Part shown: positions 25,062 to 33,503 of the stretch, in pieces | Numbering within the stretch: position 1 is the first letter of the stretch | Layout: each line of letters opens with the position of its first letter | Assembly: GCA_002692605.1 (NCBI GenBank) | Contig: NZLE01000032.1 | Location: forward strand, 23,639-59,157 | From: Opitutia bacterium | Lineage (GTDB): Bacteria > Verrucomicrobiota > Verrucomicrobiia > Opitutales > Seribacteraceae | Reading direction: 5' to 3' | DNA length: 35,519 nt | Notes under the pieces: model-generated | What the model saw: only the letters and a program-made list of their open reading frames with translations | What the model was told of the DNA's origin: nothing | Database searches by the model: none | Position numbers and translations under genes: made by a program

Positions 25062-25652
25062 GTGGCTCAAAATGCGATTATCGGACTTGGCAATCCTGGG
25101 GATTGTTATCAAAACACCCGCCACAACATAGGTTTTTGGCTTCTTGAGGAATTGGCCAAAAGCAGGGGTTTAACCTTCAAGTCAAAATCAAAATTCAATG
25201 CCCTAACCGCCAGTTTGGTGATGCAGGAGAAATCATATTTATTGGTGAAACCAATGACTTACATGAACGAAAGTGGAAGATTTCTGAAGAGTCTTCTTGC
25301 CTACTCAAATTGTCCTTCGGAATCTGTGATTTTGGTTCACGATGACATTACCTTGCCCATCGGTGGAATGAAGGTGTCCAATTCAAAAGGTCATGGGGGG
25401 CATAATGGGGTTCGGAGCGTGATGCATGCTCTGGGCACCTCCTTGGTTCGCTTGCGTTTGGGAGTAGGTCCAAACCCCAACGCCTTGAATTCACTCGCGA
25501 GCTATGTCCTGTCCGCATTTAATTCCGATGAATTGGAGAAATTGAACGACCGTAAGGATTATTTCATAACCGCCCTCCTTAAGATAGTTGACGAAGGCGT
25601 CGATTCCGCCATGAATCTATTCAACAAAAACCTCAAAACGAACACACCCTAA
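25062..25652 (+). CDS. pth: Peptidyl-tRNA hydrolase
   Basis: A 196-residue cytosolic enzyme that releases tRNA from stalled peptidyl-tRNA. The start is GTG 25062; a nearby ATG (25055) is out of frame. The family signature is complete: IIGLGNPGDCYQNTRHNIGF with N11 and catalytic H21, KPMTYMNESG with N69, LVHDDITLPIGGMKV with D94, and KGHGGHNGVRS with N115. The length is normal for bacterial Pth. It follows rplY by 28 bases, and its TAA shares one base with the ATG of rpsF (TAATG), indicating translational coupling in one operon. Residues 46-62 and the C-terminus are unremarkable. Confidence 0.97.
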   Translation: MAQNAIIGLGNPGDCYQNTRHNIGFWLLEELAKSRGLTFKSKSKFNALTASLVMQEKSYLLVKPMTYMNESGRFLKSLLAYSNCPSESVILVHDDITLPIGGMKVSNSKGHGGHNGVRSVMHALGTSLVRLRLGVGPNPNALNSLASYVLSAFNSDELEKLNDRKDYFITALLKIVDEGVDSAMNLFNKNLKTNTP

Positions 25653-25942
25653 TGAGCAAAAAGAACTACTTAGCAACGATAGTCTGCGACCCTCGAGGAG
25701 CGGACGGTTCCTCGGACGAGATGATCCCAAAACTCAGTGAGATTATCCGGGATTCGGATGGAGAAGTTACCAAAGTTGAAAACTTGGGCACTCATGACTT
25801 TGCCTACCCGCAACAAAAGCAAATGCATTCGGGCGTTTACCTCCAATTTGAAATTTCCGCAGGCCCTTCCATGCCGGACCGGCTTAAGGAAAAACTTAAG
25901 TTGGAGAAAAAGATTGATCGTATTCTGATCGAATGCCACTAA
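25652..25942 (+). CDS. rpsF: 30S ribosomal protein bS6
   Basis: A 96-residue protein from ATG 25652, the usual size for bS6. The beta-alpha-beta-beta-alpha-beta pattern is visible: YLATIVCDPRGADGSSDEMI, the alpha segment KLSEIIRDSDGEVTKVENLG, then FAYPQQKQMHSGVYLQFEIS and the C-terminal LEKKIDRILIECH. bS6 binds 16S rRNA in the platform, normally as a heterodimer with bS18. The gene order rpsF-ssb-rplI is conserved, but rpsR (bS18), usually in this cluster, is not present here. The ATG overlaps the pth stop by one base. It has no acidic C-terminal tail. Confidence 0.95.
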   Translation: MSKKNYLATIVCDPRGADGSSDEMIPKLSEIIRDSDGEVTKVENLGTHDFAYPQQKQMHSGVYLQFEISAGPSMPDRLKEKLKLEKKIDRILIECH

Positions 25943-25975
25943 TTGTCCTCCTTATCTCTTTCTATCCCTTCGCTC

Positions 25976-26446
25976 ATGGCCTCACTCAATAAAGTTCTTC
26001 TCATTGGAAACCTAACCCGAGACCCGGAAGTTCGCATGATGTCGAATGGAAGACCCGTTTGTAACTTTGGTTTGGCCCTCAATCGTTCCTACAAGGATTC
26101 GGATGGAAACCGCAAAGAGGAGACCACTTTCGTCGACGTAGAGTGCTTCGGTCCGAGAGCCGAAGCCGTAGGCAGGTTTTTTTCCAAGGGTCGCTCCATT
26201 TTCATCGAGGGTCGGCTAAAACTGGATCAGTGGGAATCGAAAGAGGGAGAAAAAAGAAGTGCACTGCGAGTGGTTCTGGATAATTTCGAATTCGTCGATT
26301 CGAAGCAAGACGGTCCTGGAGCAGCAGTCCGAGCTTCGGAAAATTCGAACCCGTCGCAAACCGAAGGAAAGGTTAACGAACCCGAAGCCACTTCTCAACA
26401 AACGCCACAAAATGATCCGGACTTGGACGAAGACGTCCCATTTTAA
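25976..26446 (+). CDS. ssb: Single-stranded DNA-binding protein
   Basis: A 156-residue protein from ATG 25976 (the frame opens at TTG 25943, but the ATG starts the conserved domain). The OB-fold occupies residues 1-110: MASLNKVLLIGNLTRDPEVR, PVCNFGLALNRSYKDSDGNR, TTFVDVECFGPRAEAVGRFF, GRSIFIEGRLKLDQWESKEG. A disordered, polar linker with Gln, Asn and Pro leads to the acidic tip DLDEDVPF, the standard peptide that recruits replication and repair partners. It protects ssDNA during replication. The region before the ATG is a long pyrimidine-rich tract with no Shine-Dalgarno sequence, so initiation probably depends on ribosomal protein bS1 or lack of structure. Confidence 0.97.
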   Translation: MASLNKVLLIGNLTRDPEVRMMSNGRPVCNFGLALNRSYKDSDGNRKEETTFVDVECFGPRAEAVGRFFSKGRSIFIEGRLKLDQWESKEGEKRSALRVVLDNFEFVDSKQDGPGAAVRASENSNPSQTEGKVNEPEATSQQTPQNDPDLDEDVPF

Positions 26447-26464
26447 CCTCAAACACCCAGAAAA

Positions 26465-26938
26465 ATGCCACAGACAGAAGTTTTGTTAATCGAGCACATG
26501 GAAAAGCTTGGATCCGAAGGCGACATCGTAAAAGTGCGCCCCGGTTATGCTCGAAATTACCTTATACCACGCCAAAAGGCTCTACCTTTGAATCTTGCCA
26601 ACAAGAAAAGGTTGGAGTCCTTGAAGGTCGCTCGAGCTGCTCGCGAAACTGAAGATTTGCAAAAGGCCCAGGAAATCGGTGAAAAATTGAGTAAGGTTTC
26701 ACTCGCTGTAGCCGTCAAAACGGGTGCCGGAGGAAAGCTTTTCGGCTCTGTCACATCTATGCATATTCTTGAAAAACTTGAGGAGAAAGGGTTTAACTTG
26801 GATAAGCGTCATCTTTCAAACTTTTCTCCAATCAAAGAATTGGGCGTGAATAAGGTCGCTGTGAAAATTCACAATGATGTTGAAACTGAAATAGCCGTTG
26901 AGGTGGTCTCGGAAAACCCCATAGAAGACAGCGAATAA
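26465..26938 (+). CDS. rplI: 50S ribosomal protein bL9
   Basis: A 157-residue protein from ATG 26465. The N-terminal L9 domain carries the family signature (TEVLLIEHMEKLGSEGDIVK, VRPGYARNYLIPRQKALPLN); a long connecting helix rich in Lys, Glu and Ala follows (ANKKRLESLKVARAARETED); and the C-terminal domain ends at about residue 150 (AGGKLFGSVTSMHILEKLEE). It binds 23S rRNA at the L1-stalk base. It follows ssb by 18 bases with no rpsR between. It is followed by dnaB, the common bL9-DnaB neighbourhood of many bacteria. The leader is A- and C-rich and lacks a Shine-Dalgarno sequence. Confidence 0.97.
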   Translation: MPQTEVLLIEHMEKLGSEGDIVKVRPGYARNYLIPRQKALPLNLANKKRLESLKVARAARETEDLQKAQEIGEKLSKVSLAVAVKTGAGGKLFGSVTSMHILEKLEEKGFNLDKRHLSNFSPIKELGVNKVAVKIHNDVETEIAVEVVSENPIEDSE

Positions 26939-26964
26939 GACTTTCTTGAGGAGATTTCGTTTTA

Positions 26965-28440
26965 ATGCCAACTTCATCTTCTCTTGCCAAAGACAAAGCA
27001 TCGCCTTCCGAGCAGGCAAGTGCCTTTTCAGGTAAAAATTCCAATAAGGAGCTGGTAGAAGGGAAGGCGCTGCCCAGTAACCAAGATGCTGAGCAAGGCT
27101 TGCTCGCAGCTTGCATAGTGGATACTTCTGGGGAAGTTATGGGCAGGTGTATGGAGCAATCCATCGGTCCTGATCATTTTTATCATCATAATCATCAGCT
27201 AATCTACGAAGCTTTGTTGGACTTGCATCAGGATAATCAGGAGGCGGATGAAATTCTACTCGCAGAGAGGCTTTCCACGAATGGGCATTTGGAAAATGTC
27301 GGAGGCCAAGAGGCTCTCATTCAGTTAACCTCCAGAATAGACACCACGGCTCACGCTCCTTACTGGTTGGATATCGTAAAGCAAAAGGCTTTGCTGAGAA
27401 AGTGCATATACGTTGCATTTGAGATTATTGACGGAGCCAACCAACTCCAAGGAAACGTAGACGACTTTCTTGCGGGGATGGAACAGAGAGTTTGCGAACT
27501 TGGCGACGAGCAAAACATACGCACATCCATTCCTTTTCGAGAGCCGATCAATCATGCCATGGAGCAGATACAGAGAATGCTGTCTAGAGAGGAAATGGAC
27601 GGATTGCTCACCGGATACAATGATTTGGATACTCTCACCAATGGTTTCAAACCTGCCGAGATGATTGTTCTGGCGGCTCGCCCCTCGGTTGGTAAAACTA
27701 GCTTGGCAATGAATTTTGTCGAAAACATTGCCTTTTCGCCCAAATATAAGGATAGTCCCAAAAACACCTTGGTTTTCAGTCTTGAAATGAGCGCAACGTC
27801 TTTGGCAATGCGTTTGATTTGTGGTCGAGCGAGGGTGAACATGAATGATCTGCGCAGGGGTTTTGTTCCTAAAAAGCATGCGGAAAAACTGAACCAAATC
27901 AGCAGAGAGTTTCAACAGGCGCCCTTATGGGTCGATGATACAAGCGGACTAAGTATCAATCAGATTCGAGCAAAGGCCAGAAGGCTGAAGATGAGAAATA
28001 AACTTCACCTTGTGGTGGTGGACTACCTACAACTGATTTCGGGAGATGCCAGGGCTCAATCGAGGGAAAATCAAATCTCTGATATTTCTCGAGGACTCAA
28101 GGCAATGGCCAAGGAATTGGATGTGCCTGTCATCGTACTTAGCCAACTCAATCGAGATTCTGAAAAAGAGAAGAGGGATCCAAGGTTATCTGATCTTCGA
28201 GAGTCGGGATCGATTGAACAAGATGCAGATGTGGTTATGCTTTTGGGGAAGCATAGAAAAGGAGAGGACATCCGGGAAATGGATCAGGGCGCTGAAGGAG
28301 AGTCACAGGAAGAAGATTACGAACCAATTCAATTGCTTTTGGCCAAACAGAGAAACGGACCCACAGGAAGAGTGAATCTAGCCTTCCGCAGAAAATACAC
28401 AAGGTTCGAGAGCATGCAGGGAGAACCAAGATTGAACTGA
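26965..28440 (+). CDS. dnaB: Replicative DNA helicase DnaB
   Basis: A 491-residue hexameric helicase from ATG 26965, which has a Shine-Dalgarno-like GAGGAG about 11 bases upstream. A polar leader of about 33 residues precedes the N-terminal domain (ALPSNQDAEQGLLAACIV). The RecA-like C-terminal domain starts near 210 (GLLTGYNDLDTLTNGFKPAE), with Walker A ARPSVGKTSL (K244), Walker B HLVVVDYLQLI (D353), the SRENQISDISRGLKAMAKEL segment, and the arginine-finger region LLLAKQRNGPTGRVNLAF. It unwinds DNA at the fork and loads through the initiator/loader system encoded elsewhere. No intein is visible. The bL9-dnaB order is conserved; bamA follows five bases after the stop. Confidence 0.98.
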   Translation: MPTSSSLAKDKASPSEQASAFSGKNSNKELVEGKALPSNQDAEQGLLAACIVDTSGEVMGRCMEQSIGPDHFYHHNHQLIYEALLDLHQDNQEADEILLAERLSTNGHLENVGGQEALIQLTSRIDTTAHAPYWLDIVKQKALLRKCIYVAFEIIDGANQLQGNVDDFLAGMEQRVCELGDEQNIRTSIPFREPINHAMEQIQRMLSREEMDGLLTGYNDLDTLTNGFKPAEMIVLAARPSVGKTSLAMNFVENIAFSPKYKDSPKNTLVFSLEMSATSLAMRLICGRARVNMNDLRRGFVPKKHAEKLNQISREFQQAPLWVDDTSGLSINQIRAKARRLKMRNKLHLVVVDYLQLISGDARAQSRENQISDISRGLKAMAKELDVPVIVLSQLNRDSEKEKRDPRLSDLRESGSIEQDADVVMLLGKHRKGEDIREMDQGAEGESQEEDYEPIQLLLAKQRNGPTGRVNLAFRRKYTRFESMQGEPRLN

Positions 28441-28445
28441 ACGGA

Positions 28446-30833
28446 ATGAGAATTTTACGAAGAATTTGGGCATCATCCCTTTTATTTTGCGGAATAATTC
28501 TGCTTTGGTCGCAGGCGAATCCCGATGGAAAAAAAATTTCTTCCATAGAGATTCAATTAAAGGGTCCCCAGACCTTGGGGAAATCCTTTATTTTACAAAA
28601 CCTTCAAGTTGAAGAGGGAATACCCTACGACCCAACCTCCATTGACAAATCCATAAGGAATCTGATCGCTACGGGCTCGGTCGATGACGTTAAGGTCTTC
28701 ATTGATCCTGACAAAAGCACTTCATCCGAGGTCGCGCTTGTTTTTCGGGTGCGCGGGAAGGCTCGCATAGCAGAGATCATCTTTGAAGGGAATGATAAGT
28801 TATCTGATAAGAAATTGGAGAAAACCATCACCCAGAGCGTTGGTGATTTGCTGGATGCCTCCAAAGTAAAGTCGGATCAACGCTTGCTGGAGGACAAATA
28901 TTTGGAAAAGGGGTACTGGAACTCCAATGTGGAAAGTGAGATAAGAGAGAATCCCACGACTGGAAAAACCACGATTATCTTTAGAGTGGTCGAGAACGAA
29001 AAAAGGCAAATTTCCAAAATAACCTTTTCAGGAAATGACAACCTGTCTGCCCGAGAGTTACTTGGAGAAATGGAAACCGCCCCTTGGAGATTTTGGAGAT
29101 TTTGGTCAAAGCGGTCGCGTTATCGTCCTTCGGTTTTGGATGAGGATTTGGCAAAACTTCGAGAGATCTACCGGAACAAGGGCTTTTTGGATGTCAGCGT
29201 AGAGCAGGGCGGGGTCGCAATTGTGCCTCGTGGGACCGGAAAATTAGATATCATTGTAAAAGTGGAAGAAGGAAAGAGGTCTTTTTTCGGAAAAAGCGTA
29301 TTGGCGGGAAACGTGGTCCTGAGCACTCCCGAACTTTTGAAAAATAGCGAACTTAAGCAGGGACAACCCTATTCCCCTGCCCTGTTAAGCGAAGAGCGTA
29401 ACCGATTGCGTAAAATGTATGGGGAAAGAGGGTATTTGGATGCGCGTGTTCTTTCCATAAGAACACCCAATCTCAAGACACAGCAAATCGACTTGAAGTT
29501 TCAGATCACCGAAAACAATAAGTTTACCGTCAACAGCGTTTTGGTCCGAGGCAATGACAAGACCAAGACCATTGCAATTATCAGGGAGTTGGCCCTCGCT
29601 CCCGGGGAAACCTTTGATCTGCTCAGAATGGAAACCAGTGAGGCAAGATTGAAGAACACTAGGTTTTTCGAGAAAGTGACTTTGGACGATGAGCCGATCG
29701 CCTCTCAAGATCCCGAATTGCAGGCCTCCAGAAGAAACCTCGTGGTGGACGTTGAAGAGGGGAGAACAGGTCACGTATCCTTTGGTGTAGGATTCAGCAC
29801 TTTGGAGAAAGCCATGATGTTTGCGGAATTTCGGCAAGGTAACTTTGACTTAATGAGATGGAGAAGCCCTCATCGCCTTCAAGGTGATGGTCAAAAGTTT
29901 CGCCTTCGCTTGAAACTAGGTTCTCGAAGCAATGAGGCGAGGTTGGCTTTGGAAGAACCTTGGTTTCTGAACCGAAGAGTTGCCGCTGGTTTTGAGCTTT
30001 TTCGGGAAAAGTCGGATTATTACAGTTCGTACTATGATGAAATGAGAGCCGGATTTGAAGTTTATTTCAGGAAGCGCCTCTTCGAGTTGGTGGAAGGGCG
30101 ACTCTTCTACCGTTTTGAAGATGTTTTGATTGATGATATCAGCCAATCGCCGGTAACCACTTTTATTCGTAACGATCCCAGATACAACGGAACCCGAGAA
30201 GAGATTGAGCGTACCATTTCCAAAGTGGGCTTGACGCTCAGCCGAGACACTAGAGACAGTATTTTGTTCCCCTCGGAAGGTAGTATCGTATCCATTAAAA
30301 AGGAATTTGCGGGCGGTATCTTTGGAGGAGATGCAGACTATGGCAGATTCGAATTACAGGGTGCTCGGTTTTTCCAAACCTTCGATCAAATGGAGCAAGT
30401 TCTTTCAATCATAGGACGAGCGGGAACTTTGGGTAGGTTCAATGGCGAAGATGCGGACGTTCCGTTCTTTGAGAAGTTCTTTCTCGGTGGTCCCTACAAT
30501 CTTCGGGGATGGGATTACCGAGAGGCAGGACCTCAAATGTCCGAGGAGCCTATTGGGGGGAATTCATACTCTTATTTTGGCCTTGAGTACACCTTCAAGG
30601 TAGCGGACCCCCTCCGTTTCGCATTTTTCTATGACGGAGGTTTCCTTCGAGAGGGAGACTTTAAGTTCACTCCTGGAAATGATGATCAGGGTTGGCATGA
30701 CAACTGGGGTCTGGGAGCGAGAATTATGGTGATGGGCATGCCCTTGAGGTTAGATCTCGGTTTTCCCATCACCGATCCGATGGGAACGGGTTCTTCTCCT
30801 CAATTTCATTTCTCCGGCGGGTCGAGATTTTGA
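28446..30833 (+). CDS. bamA: Outer-membrane protein assembly factor BamA
   Basis: A 795-residue protein from ATG 28446 with a signal peptide (LLFCGIILLWSQA). POTRA repeats fill the first ~400 residues (for example ISSIEIQLKGPQTLGKSFIL, RIAEIIFEGNDKLSDKKLEK, QISKITFSGNDNLSARELLG, FTVNSVLVRGNDKTKTIAII). The C-terminal barrel has the Omp85 signatures LRGWDYREAGP (the L-R-G-F/W lid motif) and TLSRDTRDSILFPSEGS, and ends in FHFSGGSRF with the terminal Phe needed for insertion. It folds beta-barrels into the outer membrane and is essential; the two outer-membrane barrel systems in this window would depend on it. skp and lpxD follow, the classic order. It shows that the organism has an LPS-type outer membrane. 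Confidence 0.97.
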   Translation: MRILRRIWASSLLFCGIILLWSQANPDGKKISSIEIQLKGPQTLGKSFILQNLQVEEGIPYDPTSIDKSIRNLIATGSVDDVKVFIDPDKSTSSEVALVFRVRGKARIAEIIFEGNDKLSDKKLEKTITQSVGDLLDASKVKSDQRLLEDKYLEKGYWNSNVESEIRENPTTGKTTIIFRVVENEKRQISKITFSGNDNLSARELLGEMETAPWRFWRFWSKRSRYRPSVLDEDLAKLREIYRNKGFLDVSVEQGGVAIVPRGTGKLDIIVKVEEGKRSFFGKSVLAGNVVLSTPELLKNSELKQGQPYSPALLSEERNRLRKMYGERGYLDARVLSIRTPNLKTQQIDLKFQITENNKFTVNSVLVRGNDKTKTIAIIRELALAPGETFDLLRMETSEARLKNTRFFEKVTLDDEPIASQDPELQASRRNLVVDVEEGRTGHVSFGVGFSTLEKAMMFAEFRQGNFDLMRWRSPHRLQGDGQKFRLRLKLGSRSNEARLALEEPWFLNRRVAAGFELFREKSDYYSSYYDEMRAGFEVYFRKRLFELVEGRLFYRFEDVLIDDISQSPVTTFIRNDPRYNGTREEIERTISKVGLTLSRDTRDSILFPSEGSIVSIKKEFAGGIFGGDADYGRFELQGARFFQTFDQMEQVLSIIGRAGTLGRFNGEDADVPFFEKFFLGGPYNLRGWDYREAGPQMSEEPIGGNSYSYFGLEYTFKVADPLRFAFFYDGGFLREGDFKFTPGNDDQGWHDNWGLGARIMVMGMPLRLDLGFPITDPMGTGSSPQFHFSGGSRF

Positions 30834-30869
30834 TTTGCAAATTCCCTAACATCGGCAAATAAAACAAAA

Positions 30870-31415
30870 ATGATCGCACGCATTCTCCTTGCTGTTCCCT
30901 TCTTATTCACGCTTCAGGCATATGCCCATGACGTCGCAGTCGTAGACGTGCAAAAGGTTTTTGATGGATACCAAAAGGTTAAGGATGCGAGAGAAAGGCT
31001 CGACAAGTCCAAGAAAATTGCCATGGAGGAACTCGAAATCTTTAGGGATGAACTGGAGAAAATCGTCAAGGAATTGAAGGAAATGGAGGAGAAGCTCAAG
31101 AATCCCAATATAGAAAGCTCTTCTTTGAAGGCTCAATATCAGGAAAAGGTCAAGAAAGCCAAAGAGAAGCAAGATGATATGGTTGCTTATGATAAGAGAG
31201 CGAAAGCGACTATTGCCCAGCGCCAAAGGAATCTTTTGGTTGAACACTTGGAAGATATTCGTGGAGCAGTCAATAAGGTCGCTGTCGCCAAAAGCTTGGA
31301 CTTGGTTATGAATGCTTCCGAAACTCAGTTGGGGGTTTTTTATGCCAAGGATCGGTTGGATATTACTCAGGACGTTATCGTGACTTTGAATGCCTCGAGC
31401 GCAAAACCAAAGTAG
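30870..31415 (+). CDS. skp: Skp/OmpH family periplasmic chaperone
   Basis: A 181-residue protein from ATG 30870 with a cleavable signal (MIARILLAVPFLFTLQAYA, cut before HDVAVVDVQK). The mature protein shows the family's N-terminal beta strand VAVVDVQKVFDGYQ and a long basic/acidic coiled-coil tentacle (residues about 35-125, rich in Lys and Glu), closing with SLDLVMNASETQLGVFYAKD. Skp trimers hold unfolded outer-membrane proteins in the periplasm and hand them to BamA. The position between bamA and lpxD is conserved. The coiled coil is the usual length. The leader is A-rich and has no Shine-Dalgarno sequence. Confidence 0.94.
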   Translation: MIARILLAVPFLFTLQAYAHDVAVVDVQKVFDGYQKVKDARERLDKSKKIAMEELEIFRDELEKIVKELKEMEEKLKNPNIESSSLKAQYQEKVKKAKEKQDDMVAYDKRAKATIAQRQRNLLVEHLEDIRGAVNKVAVAKSLDLVMNASETQLGVFYAKDRLDITQDVIVTLNASSAKPK

Positions 31416-31451
31416 TGAATATCCCAGGACCCTTTTGGGAATCGATGATCG

Positions 31452-32483
31452 ATGATTCTTGAATTGGAGGTAGCGGACGTTTTGGAAATTTTTCCGGATG
31501 CCCGGAAGGAAGGTATAGTTGAAGCGAAGCGTATTCGTGGTATATCATCATTAAATCGTGCCGTTGAGGGAGACCTAAGCTTCTTGGGAAACCCCAAGTA
31601 CAGAAGCCAAGTCTCCGGATCCGAAGCTTCGATAATCCTATTACCGGAAGATTATGAGGGTAAGCCCAGAAAAGGGCAGCTTTTCCTGAGAATGAAGGAA
31701 CCGTCCTTGGGGTTGACCAAGCTTTGTCATACGATCGAAAAAAACATGACCTCGGATTTTCCTTCAGGCGTCCATCCCACGGCATTCGTTGAGAAGAGCG
31801 CCAAAATTGACTCCGAGACAAGCATTGGCCCTTTTTGTTACATCGGACAAAACGTCGAGATTAAAGCTGGCACGATCATCGAGTCCCATTGTCATGTGGG
31901 CCAAGATTCCTTCCTTGGGAAAAATTGCAGACTTTATCCGGGCGTTAAGATTCTATCCTCGTGCGAACTGATGGATAGAGTGGTTCTTAATTCCGGAATT
32001 ATCATTGGTTCGGAGGGTTTCGGTTTTGAGCAAGTCGAGTCCGCTCACAGGAAAATTCCGCATTTGGGGAAAGTCATTGTTGAAAATGACGTTGAGATTG
32101 GAGCTAATACTTGCATTGACAGAGCTCGCTTCGAAGAGACGAGAATAGGAGAAGGTACGAAAATTGATAACCTAGTCCAAATCGGGCACAACGTCCAAAT
32201 CGGTAAAGGCTGTTTAATTGTTGCCCAAGTCGGAATTGCCGGGAGCGTACAAATTGAGGATTTTGTCGTTATTGGCGGACAAGCGGGTTTCTCAGGTCAT
32301 ATCACTGTTGGCAAAGGAGCTAAAATAGCCGGACAGGCAGGCATTACCAAGGATGTCGAACCCGGAGCATTCCTTAAGGGAAATCCAGCGATGCCCGTTC
32401 AGTTGGCTCATAGAATTTCCATTTTACAAAGAAAACTACCCGAACTGTTTAATAGGTTTGCTCAAAATGCAGGCAACAAGTAG
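31452..32483 (+). CDS. lpxD: UDP-3-O-acylglucosamine N-acyltransferase
   Basis: A 343-residue cytosolic enzyme from ATG 31452 that adds the N-linked hydroxy-acyl chain in lipid A synthesis, third step of the Raetz pathway. The N-terminal uridine-binding domain (GISSLNRAVEGDLSFLGNPK) is followed by a left-handed beta-helix made of hexapeptide repeats (IGPFCYIGQNVEIKAGTIIE ... VIVENDVEIGANTCIDRARF). The catalytic base is H246 in NLVQIGHNVQIGKG, and GSEGFGFEQ matches the family's substrate loop. The C-terminal helix is present. In many bacteria fabZ and lpxA follow; here prs follows after six bases, so the rest of the lipid A genes are elsewhere. The enzyme is active as a trimer. Confidence 0.97.
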   Translation: MILELEVADVLEIFPDARKEGIVEAKRIRGISSLNRAVEGDLSFLGNPKYRSQVSGSEASIILLPEDYEGKPRKGQLFLRMKEPSLGLTKLCHTIEKNMTSDFPSGVHPTAFVEKSAKIDSETSIGPFCYIGQNVEIKAGTIIESHCHVGQDSFLGKNCRLYPGVKILSSCELMDRVVLNSGIIIGSEGFGFEQVESAHRKIPHLGKVIVENDVEIGANTCIDRARFEETRIGEGTKIDNLVQIGHNVQIGKGCLIVAQVGIAGSVQIEDFVVIGGQAGFSGHITVGKGAKIAGQAGITKDVEPGAFLKGNPAMPVQLAHRISILQRKLPELFNRFAQNAGNK

Positions 32484-32489
32484 GTCACG

Positions 32490-33443
32490 ATGATGCAAAA
32501 TGGCACCAGTCTAAAGATTTTCAGTGGAAATTCGAACAAACCACTTGCCCAAGAAATTTGTAATTATTTAAGTGTTCCGCTTGGCGATGCTTTGGTTACT
32601 TCATTTCCCGATAGTGAGAGCTTTGTCCGTTTTAATGAGAATATTAGAGGAACCGATGTCTTTCTCGTTCAGTCGACCTCTTCTCCCGCCAATCATAACG
32701 TCATGGAGCTTCTGATTATGATTGATGCCGCAAAGCGAGCATCCGCTGCTCGTGTAACCGCGGTGCTTCCTTTTTTTGGATACGCAAGGCAGGACCGGAA
32801 AGATCAGCCAAGAGTGCCAATCACATCCAAACTCGTTGCGAATTTGTTGGTTGCCGCTGGCGTTAACCGGATTCTGACTATGGATTTGCACGCTCAGCAA
32901 ATTCAAGGTTTCTTCGATATTCCTGTGGATCACCTCTATGCCTCACCGGTTTTCTTTGAAGATTTGAGAAGCAGAGAAACTGAAAACCTTACTATTTTCT
33001 CTCCGGATGTCGGAGGAATGAAAATGGCAAATGCCTACGCGGAAGTTTTGGGTTGCCCTTTGGGTTTCGTTGCCAAAAGGCGCACGGGCGCTTCGACTGT
33101 GGAAGCGATGAATCTGGTTGGCGAAGTCGAAGGGAGGGAGATTTTATTAGTCGATGATATGACTGAAACCGCGGGAACACTAACTGCTGCAGCCAAGATA
33201 CTTAAGGAAAGAGGCGCTCAAAAGGTCAGTGCATTGGTGAGTCACTGTATGCTTAATGACACGGGTAGAGAAAGATTGAGGCAGGGGCTCCTGGACGAGT
33301 TGATTACAACGAATACGGTTACCATGGAAAACGAAGACTTGCCAGTCAGGCAATTGAGCGTTGCCAATCTCCTCGGTGAAGCGATCAGGCGCACTCACAC
33401 CGACAGTAGCATTTCCAATTTATTTCAAATTAAAGGATTTTGA
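32490..33443 (+). CDS. prs: Ribose-phosphate pyrophosphokinase (class I)
   Basis: A 317-residue cytosolic enzyme from ATG 32490 that makes PRPP from ribose 5-phosphate and ATP. Visible signatures: SGNSNKPLAQEICNYL at the N-terminus; the flexible loop RQDRKDQPRVPITSKL (residues about 100-114); the metal/ribose motif MDLHAQQIQGFFDIPVDHLY (131-150); the catalytic flexible segment FVAKRRTGASTVEAMNLVGE; and the PRPP loop LLVDDMTETAGTLTAAAK (V221-T230). The length is standard. The start has a weak AGGT six to nine bases upstream. prs is usually next to rplY-pth; here it lies 7 kb further on, after lpxD. PRPP feeds pyrE, encoded 1.5 kb downstream on the opposite strand. Confidence 0.97.
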   Translation: MMQNGTSLKIFSGNSNKPLAQEICNYLSVPLGDALVTSFPDSESFVRFNENIRGTDVFLVQSTSSPANHNVMELLIMIDAAKRASAARVTAVLPFFGYARQDRKDQPRVPITSKLVANLLVAAGVNRILTMDLHAQQIQGFFDIPVDHLYASPVFFEDLRSRETENLTIFSPDVGGMKMANAYAEVLGCPLGFVAKRRTGASTVEAMNLVGEVEGREILLVDDMTETAGTLTAAAKILKERGAQKVSALVSHCMLNDTGRERLRQGLLDELITTNTVTMENEDLPVRQLSVANLLGEAIRRTHTDSSISNLFQIKGF

Positions 33444-33503
33444 AATTTGTGGAGTGATACCTGAGAATAAACAAAGCGAAAGCTTGGTTCCGCTAAATAA
33501 CAA

